DNA of 64,000 bases from Anniella stebbinsi (GCA_029215795.1 JARDYH010000003.1:88072609-88136608), one strand, 5' to 3'; positions 10,409-21,805 are shown, counted from the stretch's first letter. Notes: generated by a model not told the origin, from the letters alone. A program made the numbers and translations.

Positions 10409-12569
10409 GTCCGTGCTGTTGACGGAAGCAGCCCTGTGAGAAGCCCCTCCGCTGCTGTTGTGGGAACTGTGCCAGCGTACTCTGTGGGTGAGATTGCTGC
10501 TGCTGATGAAACTGCGGCTGTCGCTGTTGGTAAGGTTGCTGGCGCCATCTATGCGGGCGGTACTGGTAAGTAGAAGTAGTGGGGTAGAACCCCATCTTCT
10601 TCGCCGTGGCCTTGGCCTTCTGGATCGTGTCCATGGTGGAATCTGTAGACGAGTTAAAAAGGCCTTCTTCGTCGAAGGGGAGGTCCTCTATCCTCGTCTT
10701 TGATTCTTGCGGAAGATTTGACGATCTCAGCCATGCGTGGCAGCAGAGCGCGATAGACGCGACCATAGCCTTTGAGATACAGTCTGTCTGGTGCCTTGCT
10801 GTAGAAAGCTGTTGCTTAGCCAGTGCTACAGCCTCCTGCTGGAAAATATTGGCTGCTGCTCGGATATTGTCAGGCAGGTGTGCATGTAGTGAGGATACCT
10901 TGTCCCAAATGAAAAGGTGAAATCGTGCCATCATCGCCTGGTAATTGGCGACCTTTGTTGCTAATGCCATGGAGGAGTAAATTCGACGTCCAAAAGCATC
11001 CAGTTTTCTGCCCTCTTTATCCACTGGCGCAGAGTGGGACTTGGACGACCTGCCCTGCGCGGATTCGACGATAATGGAGTTCGGTTTTGGATGGGTTAAC
11101 AGGAACCCCGCATCCTTCTCACTGATCTTGTATAGAGCATCCAGACGTCTGGATACTGGTCCTACTGTGGCAGGGTTCTTCCACGATTCCTGTGAAGTGT
11201 GCAACAGCGTAGGAATCAGGGAGATGGCTAGCGAAGATGACGAGTCGCCATACATGACGTCGTAGATATTATCCACACATAGGTCAGTTGGCTGTGGGGA
11301 CTCGACGTCCAAGGATTGTGCCATGCGAGTCATCAATTCCGTGAAGGAGGTTACCTCTACTGACGGTGAGGCCCTCTTGTCCATGCCTACATCGTCCCCT
11401 GGGGATGGCACCGAAGGTGGGTTCTCGGCCAGGGAGGAGGAATCGGAAACATAGTCCTCCACTGACTGTGGGGAAGATGGAGCCTCAATGTCGAGAGGGC
11501 GCGTCGGTGTCGGGGACCTCTTAGACCCCGATTGTTCTCTTGGTGGAACCGAGACAGTGGCCGATGGAGGGGCTTTGGGAGGTCGTGGTGGAACAATGTC
11601 CTCCTTTCCATGAAGCCTCTTCCCCGTAAAGGGGTCAAAGATAAAGCGAGGATTCTGGGTAGACTGTGCCACCGATCCTTGGCGCGACCCCCAGGATCTG
11701 ACCGAGGTGTCTGAAAAACGATCCCAGTCTCTAGATGGAGTCGGAGATCGGGATTGATAAGACAGCTGAGCCAAGGTTCTCAGTACCGGGGACGGAGTCG
11801 GCGTAGCCCTCGGAGAGAGTGGATCGAATCGATGCTCCTCCGGTGGGGACAATGACAAATGCAGCATCGATGTCGACAGTCCCTGCAGGGGCGGCGGCAT
11901 GGGCTCCCTATTTTCGACGTCGGGTAGACTGGGCCGTGAAACCTTTGGTGTCGAGGCCGAGGCTAGGATCGGCGTGGTAGACCTGGCCTTCTTCGATGTC
12001 GAAGAGGGAGACTTTTTCCTAGGCGGCGGTGGGATCGAAACCGATGCCGACGGAGACGGGAGCGGCGGCACCATCGGTACTGGTGATCGCATCGGTACCG
12101 AGGAGGAGCTGCAGCGTGGTGGGTCTGGAGGCGGTATTTCCGGTATCGAACTGCCTTTTTTCGGCTTCGAGGATTTCCTCGAATCCTTGCTCCGTTTCTT
12201 TAGGGAGCCCTCGTCCGAGGTCCCCGTGAGCGCTCTGCGCTTTCGGGTCTTAGGCTGGTCTGCCGAGGCCGATGTCTGGGCCATCTTAGGGTGGCCTTCG
12301 AGTTGCCCCTTGGTCGGGCGGCCCGGGTCCACGGCTATCGCCGAAGGGCGAGCCGGGGTGTCCGCTGCCTCCAAAGCCTTCCTCCAGAGTAGGGCTTTCA
12401 GTTTGTTGGCACGATTTTTTCTGGTCTGCCTAGAGAAGTTCAGGCAGTGGGCGCAGGCATCCACAACATGGGTCTCGCCCAAGCAAACAAGGCATCTGGA
12501 GTGGCCATCAGACAAAGTAAGTTTGGCCTTGCACAGTGTGCAATTCTTGCATAGGGCTGTGCCTGCCAT
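10377..12569 (-). CDS. DIRS gag-like structural protein, open reading frame
   Basis: The frame is open for about 730 codons from ATG at 12567-12569 ('MAGTALCKNCTLC'). An in-frame start farther upstream at 12665 exists but would translate the GA/CA microsatellite, so I prefer the internal ATG. The N-terminus has clustered cysteines and histidines (CKNC, 'HSRCLVCLGETHVVDACAHC') that look like a zinc-binding region and are typical of vertebrate DIRS ORF1. The middle (residues about 80-400) is rich in Pro, Ser, Arg and Lys and probably disordered. It is followed by a more ordered segment, and the C-terminus is Gln/His-rich. The protein presumably packages element RNA in the cytoplasm. It is the only DIRS frame here without an obvious break. 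ORF1 proteins diverge fast, so the gag assignment rests on position and the Cys/His pattern. Confidence 0.85.
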   Translation of the reverse strand: MAGTALCKNCTLCKAKLTLSDGHSRCLVCLGETHVVDACAHCLNFSRQTRKNRANKLKALLWRKALEAADTPARPSAIAVDPGRPTKGQLEGHPKMAQTSASADQPKTRKRRALTGTSDEGSLKKRSKDSRKSSKPKKGSSIPEIPPPDPPRCSSSSVPMRSPVPMVPPLPSPSASVSIPPPPRKKSPSSTSKKARSTTPILASASTPKVSRPSLPDVENREPMPPPLQGLSTSMLHLSLSPPEEHRFDPLSPRATPTPSPVLRTLAQLSYQSRSPTPSRDWDRFSDTSVRSWGSRQGSVAQSTQNPRFIFDPFTGKRLHGKEDIVPPRPPKAPPSATVSVPPREQSGSKRSPTPTRPLDIEAPSSPQSVEDYVSDSSSLAENPPSVPSPGDDVGMDKRASPSVEVTSFTELMTRMAQSLDVESPQPTDLCVDNIYDVMYGDSSSSLAISLIPTLLHTSQESWKNPATVGPVSRRLDALYKISEKDAGFLLTHPKPNSIIVESAQGRSSKSHSAPVDKEGRKLDAFGRRIYSSMALATKVANYQAMMARFHLFIWDKVSSLHAHLPDNIRAAANIFQQEAVALAKQQLSTARHQTDCISKAMVASIALCCHAWLRSSNLPQESKTRIEDLPFDEEGLFNSSTDSTMDTIQKAKATAKKMGFYPTTSTYQYRPHRWRQQPYQQRQPQFHQQQQSHPQSTLAQFPQQQRRGFSQGCFRQQHGRADQHQKQRV

Positions 12570-12608
12570 TTTACTGTGCGCTATTCGCGCCTTGAATCCC
12601 TCAGGGAA

Positions 12609-12614
12609 AGGGAG

Positions 12615-12685
<71 letters not shown>

Positions 12686-12710
12686 GGTTTGTTTATTTAT
12701 TTATTTATTT
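12609..12710 (+). repeat. Compound microsatellite (GA)n(GACA)n(CA)n(TA)n(TTTA)n
   Basis: Five simple motifs follow one another between the gag start and the DIRS 5' inverted repeat. The tract lies inside the element, so it expanded within this copy or its lineage. Confidence 0.95.
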
Positions 12711-12845
12711 TTAGAACTAGAAGGGGCGAAAGAAAGAAGAAAAGACTACGAAGGAAGAATAAGGAGAAAAAGAGTCTTTAAAGCTAACCGGAACACCGAA
12801 AGAAGACGAAGTCTCCCGCGAGGCAAACTGCACGGCGGTCGAAAA

Positions 12846-13000
12846 AGAACTGAGGTAGGCGGGAACCCGAGCATGCGCGATAGGACAGTGGGGGGAGAGG
12901 TTCCCGCCAAGAGTCTAGGCTTTAGAAGTTTCCGGCAAGGCTCGGCGCCGGCGTGAGCCCATAGTTAGTAAGTGTGATGCACAGAGACCACGAAGAAGAA
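12846..13000. repeat. DIRS 5' inverted terminal repeat
   Basis: It is the reverse complement of 7041-7168 over about 125 bases, including 'gcatgcgcgataggac' and 'taggcgggaacccgagc'. The outermost ~35 bases match the internal complementary region rather than the other terminus. DIRS transcription is thought to start in this repeat. I see no TATA box. Confidence 0.9.
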
Positions 13001-13006
13001 GTGATG

Positions 13007-13425
13007 TTACAGAGTTACCAACACAGGGGGCAGCAAGATCACAGACAGGGATGTATTGGAATGTAAGAGTGCGAGGCCACAGAGATATTTGAAAGTAAGG
13101 ACAATGAACTTCTGATGGATCTTGGAGTCGACAGGAAACCAGTGGACAGATTCAAGGAGAAGCATCTTGTAATCAGAGTGGTAAGAGGTGATGATTTGAG
13201 CAGCAAAGTCTTGGATAAATGGTGGGGTGACCAATGGGTGACCAGAGGGAAGAGGACTGCAACAGTCTAGGCAAGATGTGACCAGGCAATGGACTAGAGT
13301 GTTTGCCAAGGGGATAGAGAGGAAGGGTCATATTTTTGCAATGTTGTAAACTGAGAAGTGACAACATTCAGCAACAGACTGAACAAAGGAGAGAGTGAAA
13401 AGAGTCAAAAGTAAAGCTAAGGCTA
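13007..13425 (-). mobile_element. L2-like LINE fragment, antisense
   Basis: The minus-strand frame at 13007-13309 reads as the C-terminal end of an L2-type reverse transcriptase: 'TLVHCLVTSCLDCC', 'ESVHWFPVDSKIHQKF' and 'LTFKYLCGLALLHS'. These correspond to the L2 landmarks SRLDYCN, LHWLPV and FKALNGLAP. The fragment is decayed. It abuts the DIRS element, which may have inserted into it. Confidence 0.7.
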
Positions 13426-13430
13426 TGTAC

Positions 13431-14071
13431 TAGGGATGTGTATCGTATCGTTAAAATGTCCTATAACAATATGATAAGGTCGTTATCGGACATCCGATTA
13501 ACGATAACGATACGATCCGAAAATTTTCAACCCGATTATATCAGATTATTGGACTGCCATATAAATAAACCTATAACTTCTGTATTTTAAAAGTTAGGGG
13601 CTTGAAAATTGGTCACAGTGCTTATGGGGTATGCCTAAGTATGTGTATGAAATTTGAGATTGATCCCTCCAACCCTCAATTTTATATGAATTTATTAAAG
13701 ATTGTTTAAGTTCTGACAGGTCAGAATGACAGCTCACCACGTGCGTTCATTGAGACCTGTCAAAAAGTTGCACGATCTTTAAAAAAATCATGTAAAATCG
13801 AGGGTTGGAGGGATTGATCTCAAATCTAATACACATACTTAGGCATACCCCATAAGCATTGTGACCAAGTTTCAAGCCTGTAACTTTGAACATATAGAAG
13901 TTATAGACATTTTTTTTCTTAAAAAATTCAGCTCTATAGGGCACAATGGGGCTGCAAATTAAATATCGGATTTCCGATAATTATCGTGAAGACGATACGA
14001 TTAACCTACGATATTATTGGAGAGGATAATTTTTTTGGTCCAAAATTCCGATAACGATTGGTACATCCCTA
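13431..14071. mobile_element. hAT-type MITE with perfect 8-bp TSD
   Basis: The element starts TAGGGATGTGTATCG and ends with GGTACATCCCTA. The 8-bp CTATGTAC flanks it exactly at 13423-13430 and 14072-14079. The ends and the duplication length indicate hAT. The interior is a long imperfect palindrome: 'ggggtatgcctaagtatgtg' (about 13625) reappears inverted at about 13832-13855. Arrays of ATCG/CGATA words lie near both ends. It has no coding capacity, so a hAT transposase must have acted in trans. Confidence 0.92.
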
Positions 14072-14079
14072 CTATGTAC

Positions 14080-17000
14080 CAATTCAACAGGCTGCTTGAC
14101 AACACTGTCAATAGATAAGGAGAGTAAACAAGGAAAGGAGTACTCTTTAGTAGCTGGCCTTGTTCACCAAAAGCTAAATTAGGCCCAAATTCAATAGCAC
14201 AATCCTAAATCTAGGAGATATCTATGAAAGAAAACATGCAACCGTAACAGGGTTGTGCATGGTGTTTATCTCATGTACTGGGGCCTCTTTGCATCTCCTT
14301 CTAGGAGATCATGAGACTATCCAGAGCAGCATTCAACACTGTACAAAATGTTGCCACTGGAAAGAAAATGTAGCTTTTTCCCACTCTGGCTAGGCATATT
14401 TATTGCACTTATCTCCACCATGTCTGGAGAACTAGTTTAGGTGGTGCATTTTTAATTGGAACCATTGGTTCACATACAGGAGCAGAATTGCAATTATAAT
14501 GCATATCAACAAGACAGAAGCAAGCATTAAAGGTAGGTTTTATGTGATAATGACCTGTCACTGAACAATTTCACAGATGACTAAAATAGAAAAGCTTTTA
14601 GAGAGTATTTTCTTTCTAGGGATAAATAAGGAAATACTCATGTGAGCCACATTCATTTCTTTCCAAATGCCCCATTTCCATTATTAGAGACCTTTTTTAT
14701 GCAGTGGATCTTTTTATGCAGTACCACCTTAACCCTCTCCATATACACTCACATTAAGGAAATGTCTGTTCTCTGTAAAGTGGTCTCTTCCAGTGCCCTT
14801 CTTAGAAGTTCTGAAGCTAGCCCTTACAGCTGTAACGATTACAGAACTCATCTCCTCGAGATGAACATACTGGGAGTGTAAATAGCTGAGCATAGATAAC
14901 AATTTTCAAAGGAGCTAGAAGGCCAAGAGGACAAAAATACTGCATGCCCAAGCAGCTTTGGCATCACATTCTTTCTCCCTACGTTCCTATTGACTAGAGT
15001 AATAGATTCAGCAAAAGGCCAAAACAAGGGGAAATGCAGAGATGGGGAGCATGGGCCACTGGAAGTGTGCCCTTTCTCTTTCAGTGATCAAACCCTACTT
15101 TGGGTTGACTCCTTCTAGTAAGATGTTGGAGCAGGACAATTATTTTTCTGATGCTGGATTTAGGCTAGGAATCTTTGTAATGGGATTATTTGGAAGATTT
15201 TCTCGCCAATTAATAGTAAAACAGCTTCCGTCCCTCCCCCCGCACTCCCCCTGCAAAATCTCTTCCTCATTCACAACTTTCAGTCTTAACATTCCACCTC
15301 AGTCTCAGAGGAAAGCATAAATGGCTCCCGAAAAACTGCAAATGGGGCCTGTAATAGTTTAACTTCAGTGCAATAAAGTGTTTTATGGTTCTATAGCACA
15401 CATAGTGCGGGACAAATTGTATCATTTTTGCATGATTTTACCTATAATTCCATTCTATTCTCACATTAACCTATAATTTAAAAAAAGCCTGCAACACTCT
15501 CTTGTGTATTTGGTTTCTTTTCATAAGCATTTTAATGTGTATTTTTCACTCTTATTGTGTATTTTGATGGATTTTTTATTTGATGGACATTTTCAAATGT
15601 TTAAACTGCTGAAAACATTGGTAGAAAAGTGAAATATGGTAGACAGCTAGGTTTAACTGACACATTAGTCTGAGGGGCAAGGATCAGATAATTTTGTATT
15701 GGAATTTGCAACATTCAAATTCTTCAAGCATCCCTAAATATGAATGAAGCACACTCAAACACCAAAATATCATTTTTAAATCGAACTTATGTCAGAACTT
15801 GTAGAACTTGATAGTCATCCTCACAGAAGACAAACGCCTTGGATGCATACAAAGGAATTATTAACAATGGAGCCATAGCTTTATGTACTCTAACCTGATT
15901 TTCTACCCTTTAAAGCATCACACATTCTTGAGCATCTGAAACTCCACCTGCTAAAATTAAGATCTCTGTGTCAATGTGAAATCATTTGAATATAACACCG
16001 ATGTTTTTTTTTTAAATAACCAGCATGTGATCACAGCTGTTTAATCTTGCAATACAACAACATTGCAGTTGAGAAATGAGGGGAAATTTAAATGTATAGA
16101 TTTTGGGCAAAGGAGTATTCCAACTCTGAGTCATATTCACAAAGTCTAGATCATGGGTTTGTCTTTGCCAACACCTTATGTTAATACCTTTTTCAGTCAT
16201 TGCTTCATCTATTTTACCAAGATATAATCTAATTAAAATATCCTCCATGACATATGTTTATAGGCACAACTTTATGTTGTCTTCAAGTACTATCATAGAT
16301 ATCATAGATATGTCTTCAGATACTTTTATAGAGAAACACGCTTCTAAAGACTACCATGCCACAACTGCCTTGTGAGGCAGGCCAGTGCTGCATACTTTTC
16401 TCTGACAGGTAGATCTCTGCCACAATTTCCCCTTTCTCCCTCTAACTCTGTCCCAGTAGGATCGTCCAGAACTCTATGATGATTATGTGCCTGGGAGAGG
16501 TAACATCCAGCTGGAACCCCTGGTCACTACAGGCAAGGCAGCTTGTTTTCCCTTATTTCCCCTTAGGCACAACAAGTATAAAGGCACAGGTAGGTGATTC
16601 AAAGTGTCTATGCAGGTGGAAAGAGAAGCTTCTTTGGGTATTGTCAGAAACTCATGCTCAAGCCTCAGGTCCAAATTGAAAGAAGATATTTATTAAAGTA
16701 ATATAATAAGAAATGAAACAGGAAAGCAGAATGAGTACTAGACACTAAATCTTGGAAGTAAAATACTCACAATGCAGGGGTCACCTGGAGTTGCAGTACA
16801 TGTAGCATCTCTGGATGGTCAAAGGGAGAAGTAACCAGATGGACAAAAAACTACAGGAACCTTAGTTCATTTTTATTGTGGTTAAACAGAGGCTAAACTT
16901 CCCAAATAAACAAGTTTAGCCAATCCAATGATGGGCTTGTACTCAGATTAGGCATTCCTAACCCTTCTTTGGGTCCAGAAGATGGGCTATGAAGCTATAC

Positions 17001-17299
17001 ATCAAGAGCCTTCCTGTTTTGTGGATCTGGAAGTCTCAGGAGACTATGAGCGATGGATGTCAGCATTCTGGATAGAAATGCTTGTTGTTTAAAGAAATAA
17101 ACACTGAACAGCAACTCCACATCATAACACTTTAATAGGAACACACCTTTGAAGACTTTATATTATTTTACAGGAAAATAACAGAAACCCAGCATGTGGC
17201 AGCAATCCTGCAAGGAGCTAAACTTAACTCCCACTGATGTAAAATGGGAGTTAAAACGTCTAACTCTTGTGCAGGATTGAGTCTTTAGAGCTTAATTTA
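14080..17299. other. Unassigned sequence with a possible eroded LTR
   Basis: No gene is recognised. At about 16480-17100 the sequence resembles antisense retroviral-type LTR material ('tattgtcagaaactcatgct', then an A-rich 'atttattaaag' stretch), but I cannot pair it with a second LTR. A short palindromic MITE trace (caatcctgc...gcaggattga) lies near 17200-17280. Confidence 0.3.
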
Positions 17300-17307
17300 G
17301 CTTTCAA

Positions 17308-17627
17308 TAGGCTGACCATATGAAAAGGAGGACAGGGCTCATGTAACTTTAACAGCTGCAGAGAAAAGGGAATTTCAGCCAGCGTCATTTGTATGCAATT
17401 AGTACCTGGTGAAATTCCCTCTTCATCACAACAGTGAAAGTTGCAGGCACTATACTAGAGTGACTAGATACAAAAGAGTGCAGGGCCCGTGCAACTTTAA
17501 CTATTGTGATGAAGAGGGGATTTCACCAGGTACGAATTGCATACAAATGACACTGGCTGAAATTCCCTTTTCTTTGCAACTGTTAAAGTTACATGACCCC
17601 TGTCCTCCTTTTCATATGGTCAGCCTA
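17308..17627. mobile_element. 320-bp palindromic hAT MITE (family B), core orientation 1
   Basis: The ends are TAGGCTGACCATATG and its reverse complement. The flanking 8-mers GCTTTCAA (17300-17307) and GCTTGCAA (17628-17635) differ at one base, which fits hAT. Each arm is about 150 bp. The core reads 'cactatactagagtgact' on the plus strand. There is no coding capacity. Confidence 0.92.
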
Positions 17628-17639
17628 GCTTGCAACCTT

Positions 17640-19224
17640 AACTTAATCCCAGTCATCCTGGTGTTATGAGTTAGCCAGAACTATTTCTTTCTGTACATGC
17701 ATTGAATTTGGGGCTTTATTTTCAGTGGTCATTTATTATATTACATCATGGACATCATTGTGCTGATTGGAGAAGAGAGCGCTTTGAACATGCACAGAGC
17801 ACAATTCCCTCTTTACCAAGTGACCACAGCTAGCTAGCTAGCTAAATCCCAGCCCAGCGTATTCTTTCTATCCTCTGCATCTCTGTCTTTTAATAAATTA
17901 AACACTTCTAGGTCTGGCTGAACTGATAAATGACATCTTCATAATGATTCAGGAACAAATGATTTCTTGTTAGCAGCAACAGAGTCATCAGGATTTTTTC
18001 ATTAGGTCAATTAAAATTATCAATAGCTTCCCCTCCCCCTTGCGAAGGACACCTGAAAGCAGCAGTAAATCTATTTTCTCACTTCAGTTTTAAAGGAAAA
18101 GAACCGAGTGGGCAATTCTAAATGTAATAGGCAGTAACTTCCACAGCTGGGAAGCATAATTACCAAATGTCCTCAGTCCCTATAGCTCAAGGTTATAACT
18201 AGGATTAACCACTGGGACTGCTGAATCTGCAGAACAAACTTGTAATGCTTCCCAAATGAACACCCAACCCCCCGCCCCAACCTCTGGAACCAAATTGAGT
18301 TCGCCCGACTTCCAAACAAACAAAAAAGCCACCAATGACTAATGATGTGATATAATAAATGCCCACTGAAAATAATGCCTCAAATTCAATCTGAGAATTT
18401 AAGAAAGCCATGCTGAGAGAGTTCAACATCAATGAGCACTAATAACTTTTCTTTGTACAGTGCCGTTTCACTGTTCTGGAGAGTTTGGGCAGGATGCTCT
18501 CGATAGGTCACCTTCCCATCCTCCTCACCACCAATGACTTGGTCATGAGGAAGAAACAATCCATGCCCCCTTCCCAGAGGAATAAAACAGACACGTGGAG
18601 TTTACTGCTCCTTCTCACAACTCATTTTCTTGGAAAAGACAGGTAGTTATGCAGAAAAAGCATGGAAGAAGAGCAACAAGGCCTGGAGGCTCAGGGATTG
18701 ACAATGGGGCCCTTACAGTATTGCAAGAATTCCCTTTTCCCGCTGTAATACACAACTACATAGAAACCCTTGGCAAAATGGGGCAAAAGAGATCTTAGCC
18801 AGAACTCCACATAGAACAAAGTTTCTGATGTGACTCCTCCTCACTCTAGTTATACAACATGCAATTTTTTCTGGCTTACCTTACGTCAGCAAATTTTGAA
18901 TAATTTCAAGCAACACCCATTTGTCATTTTGATAACATACACACTGCATAACTGAAAAACCTGAATAGCCCTTCGTGAACACATCCCCACTCCCTGGTAC
19001 TAATTTTCTATCCTTTAATTTAATTTTTTTTTAAAGAAATGTTTGTATTTCAGATCCTAAGGGACTACCTGCTACTAAAACTCAAGAGTTCTACAAACTG
19101 ACTCTCTTCTGCTGCCGCCAATTCTCTTGGAATACTTTAAAACCTTGTAGTAGCTTGTTATAAGAAGAGGGGAACCAACACTAGAGTAAGTATGAACTAT
19201 TAAACATGTGGCTACGTATGCTAC
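17640..19224. other. Unassigned sequence
   Basis: Only short frames without domains are present. A small GCTA run lies at about 17831-17845. Confidence 0.35.
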
Positions 19225-19395
19225 ATGTTTAATAGTTGTATCAGAGGCAGTATGCCTTTGAATCCCAGTAGCTGGGGAACATTGGGGTGAGGGTGCTGTT
19301 GCATTCATGTCCTGCTTGTGGGTTTACCATGGGCAGCTGGCTGGCTACTGTGTGCACAGAACTCTGGAGTAAATGGACCCTTATCTTCTTAGTTG
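19225..19395 (+). mobile_element. CR1 LINE 3'-end fragment
   Basis: It shows 'agtagctggggaacattggg', 'catgtcctgcttgtggg' and 'cagctggctggctactgtg', matching the CR1 3' region seen elsewhere in the window. The terminal repeat is eroded ('cttatcttcttag'). Confidence 0.75.
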
Positions 19396-20195
19396 GTTTA
19401 TTAAAGTGATATTTTGCACATATGGGAACAGTGATATTAAGGCATCAGTTATCTTCTCCTCAGCTTTTTCCTCGTCCTCTCACATCACACACACCAGACT
19501 CTTCCCCACTGTCAGCTCTAGCTCCAACTGTCCTTTTTCACCTAGTGAGAAACCGCAGCCAGACTCCAACGTTTCCCAGACCAATCAAAATTACTTTACT
19601 TGATCCATGATGCCATCTATAAATTACGAAGTTATCATGTCTCCCTCCCCCTTTCAAAATCAACCACTAAGCACTTGTTCCTTGAAGGGCAAATGCCACA
19701 AGCTTAATCTCAACCTTCTGCACTCACCACTTGGCCACTTGACGTCATCAACAATTTCAGGTTGCTTGTTATGGAAGTCAGAAAAAACTGATGCCACTCT
19801 GAACTTCTAACAGTAAGTCATCTAATCTAATGGCTTTCAAGTCAAGCTGCATAACTGCAAAGGTGTATGTTAATCTCATATCATGGTATTCCAAGACGAG
19901 ACTTTTCACAAAAGCAACACTTTTAATGAAGGATTAACTTCATGAAGCTATTTCCCATTTTAGACCTTTTCGATAGAAGGAAACGCAAACGCAAAGACAG
20001 TTGTATTTCAGTTACAGCCAATAAGATTGATGGTGAACCTGTCAGCCAAGAAGCTGGATCTACTACAAATTTCACCCTTGACCTTAACGCTAAGGTCTCC
20101 AGACTGACAATTAAATTAATAGAAACAAAAGCAAGACTGGTATGGCCTTCAGTAACTTACAAAGGACTTTGTTGAGAGCTTTAAAGTTTAAAGCT
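19396..20195. other. Unassigned sequence
   Basis: Overlapping short frames at 19373-19610 are Ser/Pro-rich by composition only. No exon or repeat is recognised. Confidence 0.35.
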
Positions 20196-20668
20196 GCAAA
20201 CCTACAGTCACCTACCTGGGAGCAGGGCTGTGCAGAGGGAATGCCAGGGGGGCCAGTTGGCCCGGGACCCACGATTTTGAGGAGGCACTCCGACAAGGAG
20301 GTCCCTCCAGTTTACGCTACTGCTTCCGTAGCGTAAGCGGCCCATCAAGAAGCGAGGAGCCCGCCTTGCGGAAACAGCGCAGACGCCGTCCGTCATGAAA
20401 TTCTGAATGTGAAGAAGTGATGTCTTACATCTTGAATAAAAGTGCTTCCCATTACCTTTTTTATAAATCGTTCTAGTTCATATATGTATTTAGCACTGAA
20501 TCAGTGCCACTGATTAAAAAATACTTAAAGAGCAGTTTGAAATGGGGGGGGGGGCGCACACTTCCCATCTGGCCTGGGCATATTACCAGCTCTGCACGGC
20601 CCTGCGTGGAAGTAAGTCTCACTGAATTAAGTGGGACTCACATCTGAGTAAACATGTTACAGGATTGT
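20196..20668. mobile_element. ~80-bp CAATCCTATGCA-type MITE, split by a hAT insertion
   Basis: The left half ends '...cacctacctgggag' and the right half resumes 'gtaagtctcactgaattaag' and ends 'acaggattg'. This is the small palindromic MITE that recurs at 47146, 50117 and 53163. The two halves become contiguous if 20223-20604 and one duplicate are removed. Confidence 0.7.
20223..20604. mobile_element. hAT-type MITE nested in a smaller MITE
   Basis: The ends are CAGGGCTGTGCAGAG and CTCTGCACGGCCCTG, a 15-bp inverted repeat with one mismatch. The flanking 8-mers CCTGGGAG and CGTGGAAG differ at two bases. The host MITE shows what the empty site looked like, which supports the duplication. There is no open frame of note. 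Confidence 0.8.
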
Positions 20669-20714
20669 TACAGGATTGTTACAGGAGTGCCTTGCCATGC
20701 ACACATAAGAATGG

Positions 20715-21805
20715 GGCTGCAAGAGCTGTACTGGATGCCAATTTGCAACCAAGCCAGGTTCAAGGTATTATTATCGACATATAGAAATTTAATATTTTAT
20801 TTCTTACATTTCCATACAGCCCAATAGTCGAAGATCTTTGGGAGATTTACAAAAATTAAAACCACAAGTATACAGCATAGAAACAATATAAAATATCAAA
20901 GCTTAAAACCATAGTGTAAAAGTGCAACCAGAATAAACAACTTAGGACCAGGTTATGTGAAAGATCATCTCCCCCTATATAGACCCGTTAGCCGGCTAAG
21001 ACTTTTAGAGGAAGTCTTGCTGCCCATGCTAAACCTTGCAGACTCCCATCAGGTAGCAATACAGCACTGGGCCTTATCTGTGGTAGTGCCCTTCCTCTGG
21101 AATGACTTCCTCTCTGTAACACGTTGAACAAGCACCAACAATCATGTGCTTCTGAAAAATATTACAAAATTACGTCTTTACCCAATCATTAACTTGTCTA
21201 AGGCCATAATTTTATGGACTGTGTCCTCACTGCTCAGAAACCTCTAAACTCGCGGTGTCCAAGATTCCTATGCCCTGTCAGGCTGAAGTCAGCAGCAGGG
21301 AGGAGTAGCAGAGGTTATCTTTGCTTCTCCGTTCCCCATCTTTGTTTCCCCCCCTTTTTAATTTTTTGCTAGATATACTTTTTTTAGCCTGTCTAGAGTT
21401 GGCACTTCAGATGGAGAGGGAAGCAGGCTCAGGATAGATCATATCCTGGCCTCTCTGATCACCTTCCCTCCCCACCCATCAGAACACCCTCTTTCTCCTT
21501 TTTTCCAAGGCCAATATTCTGACCTCAGAGAGGAAGCTGGCTGCAGTTCTCTCCCTGTCAGTTGCCAGGGGCTGGATCTCTGACTCCCTCTTCTGAGGTC
21601 AGAATGCTGTCTTAAACCTTAAAGGGGGGAATCTGAGCCATTCTCTGGTGCCTGGGACATTCACCCAGGGACTATAGGATCGCTCTCCCCATGATGTTGT
21701 GCTTTTGCAACAATGTATTATTTTATAGTTTGTTGCAAACTGCATTGGGATGTTTAAAAAGGGAAGCATTATAGCAATCTTTGAAATGAATAAATAAATA
21801 AATTT
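20715..21805 (+). mobile_element. L2 LINE 3' portion with a nested antisense L2 tail
   Basis: Landmarks are 'gagctgtactggatgccaat', then after a break 'cttaggaccaggttatgtg', and a 3' end with AATAAATAAATAAAT. These correspond to the L2 RT C-terminus (LHWLPV, LGPGYL) and tail. From about 20775 to 20938 the sequence is instead an antisense LINE 3' tail ('tatttcttacatttccatac'), indicating an insertion into this copy. Coding is fully decayed. Confidence 0.7.

Larger units (their letters stand above)
6983..13000 (-). mobile_element. DIRS-type tyrosine-recombinase retrotransposon
   Basis: This ~6.0-kb element on the minus strand has the full DIRS architecture: a 5' inverted terminal repeat (12846-13000), gag-like ORF, reverse transcriptase, RNase H, methyltransferase-like region, tyrosine recombinase, an internal complementary region (7328-7418) and a 3' inverted terminal repeat (6983-7168). 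DIRS elements replicate through a circular intermediate and integrate by tyrosine recombinase, so they leave no target duplication; none is visible here. The gag frame is open, while the pol region has at least one likely disabling frameshift and an in-frame TAG. This copy is probably recent but non-autonomous. Boundaries are set by where the end sequences stop matching the internal complementary region and are uncertain by a few bases. Confidence 0.93.

Noticed and set aside
11899..12714. 271-codon plus-strand open frame opposite the DIRS gag
   Set aside because: It is the shadow of the gag frame on the other strand. The gag side has the Cys/His motif and the right element context.
6983..13000. 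LTR retrotransposon or endogenous retrovirus
   Set aside because: The terminal repeats are inverted, not direct, and the integrase is a tyrosine recombinase rather than a DDE enzyme. No protease or envelope is seen.
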